NCBI GenBank assembly: GCA_016879935.1
Contig: JAACJQ010000060.1
Span: 1-64,000 of the forward strand
Direction of reading: 5' to 3'
Source: Archangiaceae bacterium
Lineage (GTDB): Bacteria; Myxococcota; Myxococcia; Myxococcales; Myxococcaceae
DNA length: 64,000 bases
The first letter of the stretch is position 1; every line of letters begins with the position of its first letter. The translations under genes were made by a program, and so were the position numbers. The notes beneath the pieces were generated by a model. It saw nothing but the letters and a program-made list of their open reading frames with translations, was not told the DNA's origin and did not search any database. Positions 1 to 10,906 of the stretch are shown here, piece after piece.

Positions 1-577
1 GCCCCGAGGTTCGCAGCGCGTCGTCGACGGCTTGATCGTAGAGCGCCTCGAACGTCGTGGCGGCCGCGTCACCTCCAGCCACGCGGAAGTCCTTCAGCGA
101 AGGGAACGCGAGGGCGCGGGAGTCACCGCCCATCGAGAGCGGCAGCGCGTTCTGCACGGCCACCATCGAGAACGGCGACGCAGGGAGATCGCGCCCTGCA
201 CGATTGAGCCAACCTTCAGGCGCGCGCCGGCCCGGTGTTCCTGACTCGAGGAAGTCCTGCGCTTCGAAGTGACTGCGTGGCGCGTTCGGCAGGCCCGTGG
301 CGTGAACGATGGCCAGGCGCTTCGCGCGAAAGAGCGGCTCGAGCGGCGCCATCGAGGGGTGCAGCCCGAACATCGAATCGAGCGGCAGGCCCTTGACCCT
401 CAGCGACGGCCGCAGCGGCGCGTACTGCGGATCACCGAGCGGCGGCACCATCGACAGACCATCGACGCCACCGCGAAGGAAGACGACGACGAGCGTCTTC
501 TTCGACGGCGTCTGCGCGAACACGGGCGCAGCTCCGAACAGCGCGAGCGACTGAATGAGCCGGCGACGGGAGATCAT
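1..577 (-). CDS. DUF1501 family protein (3' end outside window)
   Basis: The first about 192 codons are present; the C-terminus lies beyond base 1. The protein opens with a twin-Arg-like basic stretch (MISRRRLIQSL) and an Ala-rich signal segment ending near AQT. A block LVVVFLRGGVDGLSMV and later HPSMAPLEPLF and HATGLPN follow, which is the usual opening of DUF1501 proteins (sulfatase/alkaline-phosphatase-like fold, exported, substrate unknown). Its ATG overlaps the stop of the upstream DUF1800 gene by the four bases ATGA, so the two are translationally coupled, as is usual for this pair. Export through Tat is inferred from the signal only. Confidence 0.88.
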   Translation of the reverse strand, partial: MISRRRLIQSLALFGAAPVFAQTPSKKTLVVVFLRGGVDGLSMVPPLGDPQYAPLRPSLRVKGLPLDSMFGLHPSMAPLEPLFRAKRLAIVHATGLPNAPRSHFEAQDFLESGTPGRRAPEGWLNRAGRDLPASPFSMVAVQNALPLSMGGDSRALAFPSLKDFRVAGGDAAATTFEALYDQAVDDALRTSG

Positions 578-2163
578 CGTTTCTGGAACTCCGGAGAGCC
601 GAGCAGCAGCCCCACCACCTTCGAGACATCGAGCCGCTTCTCGTCGAGCGACTCGTCAGGCCCCAGCGCGCGCGTCACCGTGGCGAGCGTCGCCTTCGAT
701 GCGGGCCGGCCCAGGACCTGCTCTGCGACGCGTTCGACGCTCGAGTCTTGCGGCGGCAGCTGCACCACCACGCCTGGAACACGCCCAGTCGCGAGCCTCA
801 GCCCGAAGTTGATGCGAGACACGAGGGCGCCCGCAGAAACCCATGCCGCGGCGTCATCGCGATAGCCGGTCGGCGGAGCACACCGGTACAGCGGCTGACC
901 CAACACCTCGAGCGCGGCTGCGAGCGGCCGCTGCGCTTCGTCGAGCGTGCCCACGGCACGAACCGAGGCGATGACGAACTCGAACGGCGTGCGCGTCTTG
1001 CTGCCAGCCGAGCTCCAGAACTCGGGGCTCTCGACGATGGCGCGGTAGGTCGAGGGCAGATCGCCGTCGGTCGCGAGGAACACCGCCGCGACACGATCGA
1101 CCAGCTGGGGAGACGGCGAATCACTCACGAGCCGCTGACAGAGCTTCGTGGCGAGGTGCTTCGCGGTCGCAGGGTGACGCGCGAGGAAGTCGAGCAGCCG
1201 CTCGCCGTCGTCGCGACCGAGGCCCGCAGGCAGCGTGAGCCCGAACACCGACTTCGCGCCGTCATCATGGGCGAGCGCGTGAAACTCGAACTGGCCGAAG
1301 TCCCTCTGGCGCGGGCGACTCTCGACGCCCCACCCTGTCAACGCACGCGCCGCTTCACGAACGTCTTGCTGGGTGTAGCCCGCGTTCACGCCGACGGTGT
1401 GCAGCTCGAGCAGCTCACGGGCGTAGTTCTCGTTGAGGCCCATGACGCGCGGCTCGTCGTCGTCGTCCTTCTTTCGCGCGGGCAGCGTGAACCCGTCGCG
1501 CACCGACATCCAGTTGTCGAGGTACCAGAGCATCGCGGGGTGCTTCGCGGTGGCGCCGAGCAGGTCGCGAAAGCGGCCGAACACGTGCGGACGAATCGCC
1601 TCGCGCTCGTAGGCATTCACCATCCACCTCACGCGGTTCTTCTCGGCCGAGACGTTGAAGTGGTTGAACCAGAAGTCGACCATCACCTCTTCGAACTGCC
1701 GCTTCGAGTTCGCCGCGCGGAGCAGCTTCGCCTGCGTGAGCTCGATGACGAGCTGGCGCGGGAGTTCGTCGGGGTTCTCCTTCGCCATCGCCTTCGCCTG
1801 CGCCTTGCCCTCTTCGGTCTTCACGTCGACGCCGAGCGCCTTGAGCTTTTGCTGCGGCCGCGGGTACTCGCGAAACGACTCTGCGACCGTGAGGTTCAGC
1901 GTCTTGAAGCCCGAGAGGCGCTCGGCCATCGCCGGGTCGTCACCGGGAGCGAGCTGCTCGGCGACCCAGCGCTCGAGCCCCAGCGTCTCGACGCGCTGGC
2001 GATCTGCCGACGAGGGGCCGAAGGCGAGGCGGTTGAGCGCGTGGGTGGTGCGCTCGTTGGCGGAGAGCGCAGTGGGCGGCAGCGAGAGCGACTGCGCGCG
2101 CGGTGGCGCGGCCGGCGTCGACGCACAGCTCATCAGCGTCAGCAGCACCACGAAGCGGGTCAT
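574..2163 (-). CDS. DUF1800 family lipoprotein
   Basis: About 529 residues starting at MTRFVVLLTLMSCAS; the LMSC lipobox argues for this start over an upstream ATG at 2202 that would bury the signal peptide. Typical DUF1800 features follow: ALNRLAFGPSS near the start, FWFNHFNVSAEK, an AMLWYLDNWMS block, NENYARELLELHTVG and ALTGWG. The family is always found beside DUF1501 and is presumed exported, but its reaction is unknown. The stop overlaps the start of the DUF1501 gene. It is transcribed away from the 2-oxoglutarate oxygenase gene, with an 86-base gap between the two starts. Confidence 0.88.
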   Translation of the reverse strand: MTRFVVLLTLMSCASTPAAPPRAQSLSLPPTALSANERTTHALNRLAFGPSSADRQRVETLGLERWVAEQLAPGDDPAMAERLSGFKTLNLTVAESFREYPRPQQKLKALGVDVKTEEGKAQAKAMAKENPDELPRQLVIELTQAKLLRAANSKRQFEEVMVDFWFNHFNVSAEKNRVRWMVNAYEREAIRPHVFGRFRDLLGATAKHPAMLWYLDNWMSVRDGFTLPARKKDDDDEPRVMGLNENYARELLELHTVGVNAGYTQQDVREAARALTGWGVESRPRQRDFGQFEFHALAHDDGAKSVFGLTLPAGLGRDDGERLLDFLARHPATAKHLATKLCQRLVSDSPSPQLVDRVAAVFLATDGDLPSTYRAIVESPEFWSSAGSKTRTPFEFVIASVRAVGTLDEAQRPLAAALEVLGQPLYRCAPPTGYRDDAAAWVSAGALVSRINFGLRLATGRVPGVVVQLPPQDSSVERVAEQVLGRPASKATLATVTRALGPDESLDEKRLDVSKVVGLLLGSPEFQKR

Positions 2164-2229
2164 GCGCTGTCGAACACCCCAGAACCGTTTCGGTTGGGTC
2201 ACCGCCCGCCAACTTGCATTTTGACTCCA

Positions 2230-2248
2230 TATAAAGTCACAGTGACTT
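2230..2248 (+). promoter_or_regulatory. Putative -10 box and 15-bp palindrome at the oxygenase start
   Basis: TATAAA at 2230-2235 stands out in otherwise GC-rich DNA. A perfect 7+1+7 palindrome, AAGTCAC A GTGACTT, covers 2234-2248 and ends one base before the ATG at 2250. No Shine-Dalgarno sequence is visible. If the TATAAA is a real -10, the transcript would start near 2242 with almost no leader, and the palindrome would sit across the start point as an operator. No convincing -35 was found at 17-bp spacing. Confidence 0.45.
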
Positions 2249-2249
2249 C

Positions 2250-2852
2250 ATGTCGAAACTCCTCCCGCGAATCGATGAACCGCTCACCTGGCGCAACCCG
2301 CTCGTGCTGACTGTCGGAGCGGTGCTCTCGCCCGACGAGTGCGCGGCGCTGATCGACCGAATCGAGGCGTTGGAGCCAGAACCCGCTCCCGTCTCGACCG
2401 GCCGCGGCGCATTGATGATGCCGGAGCTTCGGAACAACGACCGGGTGATGTTCGACGACCCGCTGCTCGCCGCCCTGCTGCTTCATCGGGTGCGGGCCGA
2501 CGTGCCGCCCCGCCTCGAGACCGACTGGGTGCTGAGTGGAGCCAATGAACGGCTGCGCTGCTACCGCTACCGCCCCGGCCAGCGCTTCCGCCCGCACTTC
2601 GATGGCTGCTTCGAGCGCAGCCCTACCGAACGCAGCCTGCTCACTGTCCTCGTCTATCTGAATACTTGTGAAGCCGGCGGTGCCACCCGTTTCAACGACC
2701 TCGAGGTCGAGGTGCAGCCATCGACGGGCGCGGGACTCATCTTCAACCACCACCTGCTCCACGAAGGCGCTCCGGTTCTGAAGGGCGTGAAGTACGTCGT
2801 CAGAACCGACCTCCTCTACCGGCACGCGCCAAATTCCCCAGCGAATTCATGA
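2250..2852 (+). CDS. 2-oxoglutarate/Fe(II)-dependent oxygenase, prolyl-4-hydroxylase-like
   Basis: 200 residues with the double-stranded beta-helix signature. The iron ligands are HFD (His116, Asp118) and the distal His171 in HEGAPV; Lys181 in GVKY is the expected 2-oxoglutarate ligand. YLNTCEAGGATRF and LIFNHHLLHEG match prolyl-4-hydroxylase-type enzymes. There is no signal peptide, so it is probably cytosolic. The protein or small-molecule substrate cannot be read from the sequence. It stands alone between divergent DUF1800 and downstream kup. Confidence 0.85.
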   Translation: MSKLLPRIDEPLTWRNPLVLTVGAVLSPDECAALIDRIEALEPEPAPVSTGRGALMMPELRNNDRVMFDDPLLAALLLHRVRADVPPRLETDWVLSGANERLRCYRYRPGQRFRPHFDGCFERSPTERSLLTVLVYLNTCEAGGATRFNDLEVEVQPSTGAGLIFNHHLLHEGAPVLKGVKYVVRTDLLYRHAPNSPANS

Positions 2853-2864
2853 ACAAGACGCAGT

Positions 2865-2900
2865 GCGTTGCGCGGGACTAGTCCCGATGTGGCGTTGCGC
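2865..2900 (+). promoter_or_regulatory. Palindrome flanked by direct repeats upstream of kup
   Basis: The 62-base gap before kup holds a perfect 14-bp palindrome CGGGACTAGTCCCG (2873-2886) flanked by two exact copies of GCGTTGCGC (2865-2873 and 2892-2900), starting 27 bp apart. The arrangement looks like an operator for a dimeric regulator. The palindrome has no loop and no T-run, which argues against a terminator for the upstream gene. Confidence 0.4.
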
Positions 2901-2914
2901 TATGGCCGCTCGCC

Positions 2915-4942
2915 ATGAGTGACGTTCCGCAAGCCACCTCGCCGTCGACGCCTCCCGCGCCGGGTTCAGAGGCGGCGCCTGCGCCGAAAGAGCCCCCCTC
3001 AGCGACCCCGGCCTCTCCGCATGGGCAGGCTGCCGCGGGGCATGCGACGCATGGGCACCCGAAGAAGCTGCTCCCGCTGGCCATCGGAGCGTTGGGCATC
3101 GTCTACGGCGACATCGGAACGAGCCCTCTGTACGCGGTGGCCGAGTGCTTCGCGAAGAAAGAGGTCAACGGCCAGCTCGAGACCGTTCACCACGCGCTCG
3201 AGGTGAACCAGGCGTCGGTGCTGGGCATCTTGAGCCTCGTCTTCTGGTCGCTCGTGATGGTGGTGGCCGTGAAGTACCTCGGCTTCATCATGCGGGCCGA
3301 CAACAAGGGCGAAGGCGGCATCTTCGCGTTGCTGGCCCTCATTCCCGGCAAGGACGCGGGGGGCATGGGCCGGGTGGCGGTGGTGCTGGCGGCGCTGTTC
3401 GGCGCGGCCCTGCTCTACGGAGACGGCATCATCACGCCGGCCATCTCGGTGCTGTCGGCCGTCGAGGGCATCGGCGTCGCGACCCACGCACTCGACAAGG
3501 CGGTCGTCCCCATCACCTTCGTCATTCTGCTGACGCTCTTCCTCGTGCAGCGGGGCGGCACTGATCGCATCGGCCGCGCCTTCGGCCCGGTGATGGTGTT
3601 GTGGTTCGCCGCCATCTCGGTGCTGGGCCTCGTCGCCATCACCAAGAACCCCGACGTGCTCGCAGCCATCAACCCCACCTACGCCGTCGGCGTCTTCAAG
3701 CTCGATCCGATGCGGGCCTTCCGCGTGCTGGGCAGCGTGGTGCTGTGCATCACCGGTGGTGAAGCGCTCTACGCCGACATGGGCCACTTCGGCGCGCGCC
3801 CGATTCGGGTGACGTGGTTCGTCTTCGTGCTGCCGGCGCTCATGCTGAACTACTTCGGCCAGGGGGCGTACCTGCTCTCGAATGGCTGGGTCGAGAAGCC
3901 GTTCTGGGCGCTGGTGCCCGAGCCGCTGCTGTACCCGATGGTCGGGCTCGCCACGGCAGCCACCGTCATCGCGTCGCAGGCCCTCATCTCAGGCGCGTTC
4001 TCGTTGACGCGGCAGGCGGTGCAGCTCGGCTACATGCCGCGCGTCACCATCGTGCACACCTCCGAGAAGAACGAAGGGCAGATCTACATTCCCGAGGTGA
4101 ACCAGGCGTTGATGGTGGCGTGCCTCTCGCTGGTGCTCGTCTTCCAGGAGTCGACGAAGCTGGCCGCGGCGTACGGCATCGCGGTGACCGGCACGATGAG
4201 CATCACGTCGATCGTCTACTTCGTCGTCATCACCCGAAACTGGGGCTGGAAGGTGACGCGCGCGCTGCCGCTGCTGCTGCTGTTCCTCGCGTTCGACATT
4301 CCCTTCTTCGCCGCGAACGTCCTCAAGTTCTTCGACGGCGGCTGGTTCCCCATCGCCATCGGCGTCGTCATGTACTCGTTGATGACGACGTGGAAGCGGG
4401 GGCGCTTCGAGCTCGCCCAGCGGTTCAACACCTCGGTGATGCCGGTGACGGCGCTCCTGGAGGATCTCGAGGCCACCAAGCCCTACCGCGTGCGCGGCAC
4501 GGCGGTCTTCATGTCGGGCAACCCCGAAGGCACGCCGCCCGTGCTGCTCCACCACCTCAAACACAACCAGGTGCTGCACCGGCAGGTGGTGCTGCTGTCG
4601 ATCATCTACATGGAGATTCCGTACGTCTCGAAGGACGAGCAGCTCGAGGTCGAGAGTCTGGGCAACGGCTTCTTCCGCGTGGTGTGGCGCACGGGCTTCA
4701 TGGAGACGCCGAACGTGCCGCACATTCTCGTGCGCGCCCGCGAGCTGGGCATGGTCGCCGAGCCGTCGACGACGAGCTACTTCCTCGGCCGCGAGACGCT
4801 GCTCACCAACGGCAAGTCGACGATGATGCACTGGCGCAAGACGCTGTTCGCCTTCGTGTCGCGAAACGCGCTGCCGGCCACGAGCTACTTCGGGTTGCCG
4901 CCCGGGCGCGTGGTCGAGCTCGGCATGCAGGTCGATCTCTGA
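2915..4942 (+). CDS. kup: Low-affinity potassium transporter Kup
   Basis: 675 residues, slightly longer than the usual 620-630 because of a Pro/Ala-rich cytosolic N-terminus of about 50 residues. The family hallmark IVYGDIGTSPLYA follows (residues 60-75), then about 12 hydrophobic segments with GEGGIFALLALI, YGDGIITPAISVLSA and GGEALYADMGHFG, and a soluble C-terminal domain. It catalyses K+/H+ symport across the inner membrane. Its stop is three bases from the convergent stop of kdpE, so constitutive (Kup) and inducible (Kdp) K+ uptake are packed together. Confidence 0.97.
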   Translation: MSDVPQATSPSTPPAPGSEAAPAPKEPPSATPASPHGQAAAGHATHGHPKKLLPLAIGALGIVYGDIGTSPLYAVAECFAKKEVNGQLETVHHALEVNQASVLGILSLVFWSLVMVVAVKYLGFIMRADNKGEGGIFALLALIPGKDAGGMGRVAVVLAALFGAALLYGDGIITPAISVLSAVEGIGVATHALDKAVVPITFVILLTLFLVQRGGTDRIGRAFGPVMVLWFAAISVLGLVAITKNPDVLAAINPTYAVGVFKLDPMRAFRVLGSVVLCITGGEALYADMGHFGARPIRVTWFVFVLPALMLNYFGQGAYLLSNGWVEKPFWALVPEPLLYPMVGLATAATVIASQALISGAFSLTRQAVQLGYMPRVTIVHTSEKNEGQIYIPEVNQALMVACLSLVLVFQESTKLAAAYGIAVTGTMSITSIVYFVVITRNWGWKVTRALPLLLLFLAFDIPFFAANVLKFFDGGWFPIAIGVVMYSLMTTWKRGRFELAQRFNTSVMPVTALLEDLEATKPYRVRGTAVFMSGNPEGTPPVLLHHLKHNQVLHRQVVLLSIIYMEIPYVSKDEQLEVESLGNGFFRVVWRTGFMETPNVPHILVRARELGMVAEPSTTSYFLGRETLLTNGKSTMMHWRKTLFAFVSRNALPATSYFGLPPGRVVELGMQVDL

Positions 4943-4945
4943 CGG

Positions 4946-5638
4946 TCAGTCGGCGCGATCTCGCAGCCGGTAGCCGATGCCGGTCTCGGTGGTGAGCCAC
5001 CGGGGCCGCGCGGGCTCGGGTTCGATCTTTCGCCTCAGCTCGGCCATGTGCACGCGCACGGTGTGGGCCTGCTCCGACGTCTGGCCCCAGACCTCTTTGA
5101 GCAGCTGGCGGTGGGTGAGCACCTTGCCCGCGTGCCTCGCCAGCGTCGCGAGCAGCTTGAACTCGGTGGGCGTGAGGTGAATGGGGGTGCCGTCACGAGA
5201 GACCTCGTGGCGGGCGAGATCGACGTGCAGCGGGCCCACGTCGAAGGTCGTCTGGGCGCCACCGTCACCCAGCTGCTGCTTCGAGCGCAGCGCGACGCGC
5301 AGTCGGGCCAACAGCTCGGCGGTGTCGAAGGGCTTGGTGAGGTAGTCGTTCGCGCCCGCGTCGAGCGCCGCCACCTTGTCGTCCACCTGGCCGCGGGCCG
5401 AGACGACGATGATGGGCACCTGGCTCCACTCGCGAATGCGCTGGGTGACGACGAGCCCGTCGAGATCGGGCAGGCCGAGATCGAGAATGACTGCGTCGGG
5501 CGAGTGGCTGGCGGTGAGCGTCAACGCCTCGGCCCCCGTCTCGGCCTCGATGACGCGATGGTCGCGGCCCTCGAGCGCCGCCTTGAGGAACCGGCGCAGC
5601 GGCTTCTCGTCGTCGACGACGAGGATGGTGGTCGTCAT
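4946..5638 (-). CDS. kdpE: Response regulator KdpE
   Basis: 230 residues. The receiver domain has the acidic pair in VVDDEKPLR, the phospho-acceptor Asp in ILDLGLPDLDG and the Lys of YLTKPFDT. The C-terminal OmpR/PhoB winged helix includes LTPTEFKLLATLARHAGKVLTHRQLL and RRKIEP. It is the partner of KdpD and activates the kdp operon under K+ limitation. The ATG overlaps the kdpD stop (ATGA), and it is the last gene of the operon. It is a candidate to bind the phased TCAAG array at 14302-14359. Confidence 0.95.
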   Translation of the reverse strand: MTTTILVVDDEKPLRRFLKAALEGRDHRVIEAETGAEALTLTASHSPDAVILDLGLPDLDGLVVTQRIREWSQVPIIVVSARGQVDDKVAALDAGANDYLTKPFDTAELLARLRVALRSKQQLGDGGAQTTFDVGPLHVDLARHEVSRDGTPIHLTPTEFKLLATLARHAGKVLTHRQLLKEVWGQTSEQAHTVRVHMAELRRKIEPEPARPRWLTTETGIGYRLRDRAD

Positions 5639-8283
5639 GCGCGCACCTCGGAGCGCGGCAACGTGAGCACGAAGGCCGCTCCGCCACCGGGAGCGTTCGA
5701 GACCCCGACCGAGCCGCCGTGCGCTGCGACGATGCTCTTCACGATGGCCAGGCCCAGCCCCACGCCCTGGCCCTGATCGCCACGCACGAACCGATCGAAC
5801 AGCTTCGACGACAGCTTCGCCGCCACGCCGGGGCCGTGATCTCTCACCTCGAGCTCCAGCGATTGTCCGGTCACGCGCGCGCTCACCTCGATGGGAGTTC
5901 CTTCGGGGGTGTACTTCGCCGCGTTCTCGAAGAGGTTCACGAAGACCTGCTCGAACAGCAGCGCGTCGACGTTCACGAGGGAGATCTCGGGCGCCACGTT
6001 TACCGTCACCTTGCGGGAGCCCAGCACCCGCTCGAGCCTCGTCGCTGCCGACGCCACCAGCTCCTCGAGGGGCACGAGCTCGCGCTTGACGGTCACGGCG
6101 CCCGACTCCAGCCGCGTCATCTCGAGCAGGTTGCCGATGAGCCGCTCGAGCCGGGCGCTCTCGTCTTCGATGGTCTGCAGCAGCTCGCGGCGCCCGGCCT
6201 CTTCGAGCCTCACGAGTGGATCTCGCAGCGTGTTGGCGGCGCCGGTGATGGCCGCGAGCGGCGTGCGCAGATCGTGCGAGACGGTGCTGAGCAGCGTGGC
6301 GCGAAGCTCTTCGGCCTTGGCGCGAACGCCGGCCCGCTGCGCGTCGAGCGACAGCCTCGCCCGCTCGAGCGCGAGGGCTGCCGGCTGCACGAAGGCGTCG
6401 ACGAAGGCGCGCGCCGAGGGCTCGAGGCCCTGGGGCGGCGGCTTCAACACGAGCACACCGAGCACGGCGTCTTTCGACGCGATGGGAAAACAGATGATGC
6501 CCGCGCCCGGCAACGTCTCGGTGCCGAGGCCCGCGACGCGCCGATGATCGAGCACCCACCGCACCACCGCCTTGTCCGAGGTGCCCAGGCTGAGGCCGCT
6601 CGAGTGCGTGTGCAGCACCATGGCCGCGAAGTGCGGTTGCAGCACCACGCCGGCGTCGCAGCCGAAGACCTCGATGGCACGGCGTGAGAGCGCCAGCGCC
6701 ATCTCGTCGGGCACGAGGGTCTGCGCGAGGTCGCGGCTGAGCGCGTACAGCGCCGAGGTGCGGTTCTCGCGATCGCGTGAGGCGCGCTCCTGGCGGCGAA
6801 CCCGAAAGGTGAGCGTGCTGATGACGAGCCCGACGGTGAACATCATCGCGAAGGTGAGCACGTGCGTCACGTCGCTCACGGCGAAGGTGAACAGCGGCGG
6901 CACGAAGAAGAAGTCGTAGGCGGCGACCGAGAGCGCCGCGGCGATGATCGAGGCGGTGCGCGAGAAGCGCGCGCTCACCCCCATGATCGCCAGCAGGAAG
7001 AGCATCACCTGGTCCTGCAGGGTGAAGACGTTTCGCAGGGCGAAGCCCGCGCCGGTGACGAGGGCGATCACTCCGACCGCCGAGCCGATGCCCGCCCAGT
7101 CGTGCTCGGAGCGCTGGCGCTCTGCCACCTTCGGCGCAGGCTGACTTCCGGTCGAGATGAGGTGCAGCTGAAGCCCGGCGCCACGGGCCAGCAGGGCGTC
7201 GACTGGCGAGGCGTTCAGCCTGTCTCGGAGCCGGGCGTGCGACGGGCTGCCCATCACGAGGTGGCGCGCGCCGACCCGCTGCGCAGCGCTGATCAACGCG
7301 TCGGCCACCACCGGCCCATCGAGGCGCTGCACGCTCGCGCCGAGCGACTCGGCGAGCTTGAGGTGTTCGTCGAGGCGCCCCGCGTCGTCGGGCGAGAGCG
7401 CCACGCCCATGGGGTTCTCGACCCAGACGACGTGCCACGGCGCGTGCAGGGCATCGGCGAGCCGGCGGCCGGCGCGCACGACCTCGGCCGAGGTGGGCGA
7501 CGGCCCGATGCAGACGAGCACGCGATCGGTCGAGCCGGTGGAGCCGCGGAGCACCTGCTGCTCCCGCAGCTGCGTCAGCTCGGCGTCGACCCGCTCGGCC
7601 GTTCTGCGCAACGCGAGCTCCCGCAGCCCGATGAGGTTCTGCCGCTGAAAGAAGTGCTGTGCAGCGCGCGAGGCCTGCTCGGGGAGATAGACCTTCCCCT
7701 GCTCCAGCCGCTCGAGCAGCTCGTCGGGAGGCAGATCGACCAGCTCGATGTCGTCGGCGCGATCGAGCACCGAGTCAGGCACCGTCTCGCGCACCACCAC
7801 GCCCGTGAGCTGCTGCACGACGTCGTTGAGGCTCTCGACGTGCTGCACGTTGAGCGTGGTGTGCACGTCGATGCCGGCGTCGAGCAGCTCGAGCACGTCT
7901 TGAAACCGGCGCTCGTGCCGGCTGCCGGGCGCGTTGGTGTGCGCGAGCTCGTCGACGAGCACGACACCGGGCTTGCGGCCGAGCGCTGCGTCGAGATCGA
8001 ACTCGTCGAGCTTCACGCCGCGGTGCTCGAGCGTTCGCCTGGGCAGCACCTCGAGGCCTTCGAGCAGCGCTGCCGTCTCGGTTCGGCCATGCGTCTCGAC
8101 GCAGCCGACGACCAGATCGGTGCCCCGCGCCCGCAGCCGACGCGCGCTCTCGAGCATCGCGTACGTCTTGCCCACGCCCGGAGCGAAGCCGAAGAAGATC
8201 TTGAGCTGCCCGCGCGCCTGTTCTCGCTCGGACTGCACGCGCTTGAGCAGCGCGTCGGGATCTGGCCGCTCCACATCCGTCAT
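5635..8283 (-). CDS. kdpD: Sensor histidine kinase KdpD
   Basis: 882 residues, normal length. Domains in order: the KdpD N-terminal domain with Walker A GFAPGVGKT (about 32-40) and LVDELAHTNAPGSRH; a universal-stress-like domain (about 250-370); about four membrane helices (about 390-500); a GAF-like region; HisKA with SHDLRTPL carrying the phospho-His; and HATPase with NLFENAAKYTPEG and DHGPGV. It senses K+/turgor and phosphorylates KdpE. Start and stop overlap kdpC and kdpE by four bases each. Confidence 0.96.
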   Translation of the reverse strand: MTDVERPDPDALLKRVQSEREQARGQLKIFFGFAPGVGKTYAMLESARRLRARGTDLVVGCVETHGRTETAALLEGLEVLPRRTLEHRGVKLDEFDLDAALGRKPGVVLVDELAHTNAPGSRHERRFQDVLELLDAGIDVHTTLNVQHVESLNDVVQQLTGVVVRETVPDSVLDRADDIELVDLPPDELLERLEQGKVYLPEQASRAAQHFFQRQNLIGLRELALRRTAERVDAELTQLREQQVLRGSTGSTDRVLVCIGPSPTSAEVVRAGRRLADALHAPWHVVWVENPMGVALSPDDAGRLDEHLKLAESLGASVQRLDGPVVADALISAAQRVGARHLVMGSPSHARLRDRLNASPVDALLARGAGLQLHLISTGSQPAPKVAERQRSEHDWAGIGSAVGVIALVTGAGFALRNVFTLQDQVMLFLLAIMGVSARFSRTASIIAAALSVAAYDFFFVPPLFTFAVSDVTHVLTFAMMFTVGLVISTLTFRVRRQERASRDRENRTSALYALSRDLAQTLVPDEMALALSRRAIEVFGCDAGVVLQPHFAAMVLHTHSSGLSLGTSDKAVVRWVLDHRRVAGLGTETLPGAGIICFPIASKDAVLGVLVLKPPPQGLEPSARAFVDAFVQPAALALERARLSLDAQRAGVRAKAEELRATLLSTVSHDLRTPLAAITGAANTLRDPLVRLEEAGRRELLQTIEDESARLERLIGNLLEMTRLESGAVTVKRELVPLEELVASAATRLERVLGSRKVTVNVAPEISLVNVDALLFEQVFVNLFENAAKYTPEGTPIEVSARVTGQSLELEVRDHGPGVAAKLSSKLFDRFVRGDQGQGVGLGLAIVKSIVAAHGGSVGVSNAPGGGAAFVLTLPRSEVRA

Positions 8284-8825
8284 CGCGAGGCAGGTTCCTT
8301 CATCAGGGCGAGGTTCAACGCCAGTACGTTGACACGCGCCGATCCGAGCGGCGAGCTGATCGACTGCTGCTGGACGAGGGCCACCAGACGCGCCTCGTCG
8401 AGGTGGCGCGCCTTCGCGACGCGTGGAACCTGAACGAGCGCGGCCGCGAGCGACACATCAGGGTCGAGCCCGCTGGCCGACGACGTGACGAGGTCGACGG
8501 GCACCCTGCCCTCCACGCCCAGAGCCGCGACGCGTTCTCCAACCGCCTGCTTCAACGCGGCACTCGAGGGGCCCAGGTTGCTGCCCGACGAGGCAGCGCC
8601 GTTGTACGGCGGCGTGGTGGCCGAGGGGCGGCTCCAGAAGAACGCTGGCGACGTGAATGACTGGCCGACGAGCGATGAGCCGACAGCCTTGCCATCGACG
8701 ACGACGAGACTGCCGTTCGCCTGCGCCGGGAAGGCCAGCTGGGCGACCCCGGTGAGAGCCGCCGGGTAGACGAGCCCGCAGAGCAGCGTGAAGACGGCGA
8801 GCAACGAGAGCGCGGGACGAAGCAT
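8280..8825 (-). CDS. kdpC: Potassium-transporting ATPase subunit KdpC
   Basis: 181 residues with one N-terminal membrane helix (LLAVFTLLCGLVYPAAL) followed by a periplasmic domain. Family landmarks present: FFWSRPSA, a Ser/Gly-rich GSNLGPSS block, VPVDLVTSSASGLDP and VARVA-type LVQVPRVAKAR. KdpC stabilises the KdpFABC complex and influences nucleotide affinity. It starts nine bases after the kdpB stop and overlaps kdpD. Confidence 0.95.
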   Translation of the reverse strand: MLRPALSLLAVFTLLCGLVYPAALTGVAQLAFPAQANGSLVVVDGKAVGSSLVGQSFTSPAFFWSRPSATTPPYNGAASSGSNLGPSSAALKQAVGERVAALGVEGRVPVDLVTSSASGLDPDVSLAAALVQVPRVAKARHLDEARLVALVQQQSISSPLGSARVNVLALNLALMKEPASR

Positions 8826-8834
8826 GGCGGCACC

Positions 8835-10898
<2,064 letters not shown>

Positions 10899-10906
10899 GG
10901 GGCGCC

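Noticed and set aside
748-2310. 520-codon plus-strand frame across the DUF1800 gene
   Set aside because: Antisense shadow; the minus strand shows family motifs and a lipobox.
2873-2886. Terminator of the oxygenase gene
   Set aside because: Stem has no loop and no T-run follows.
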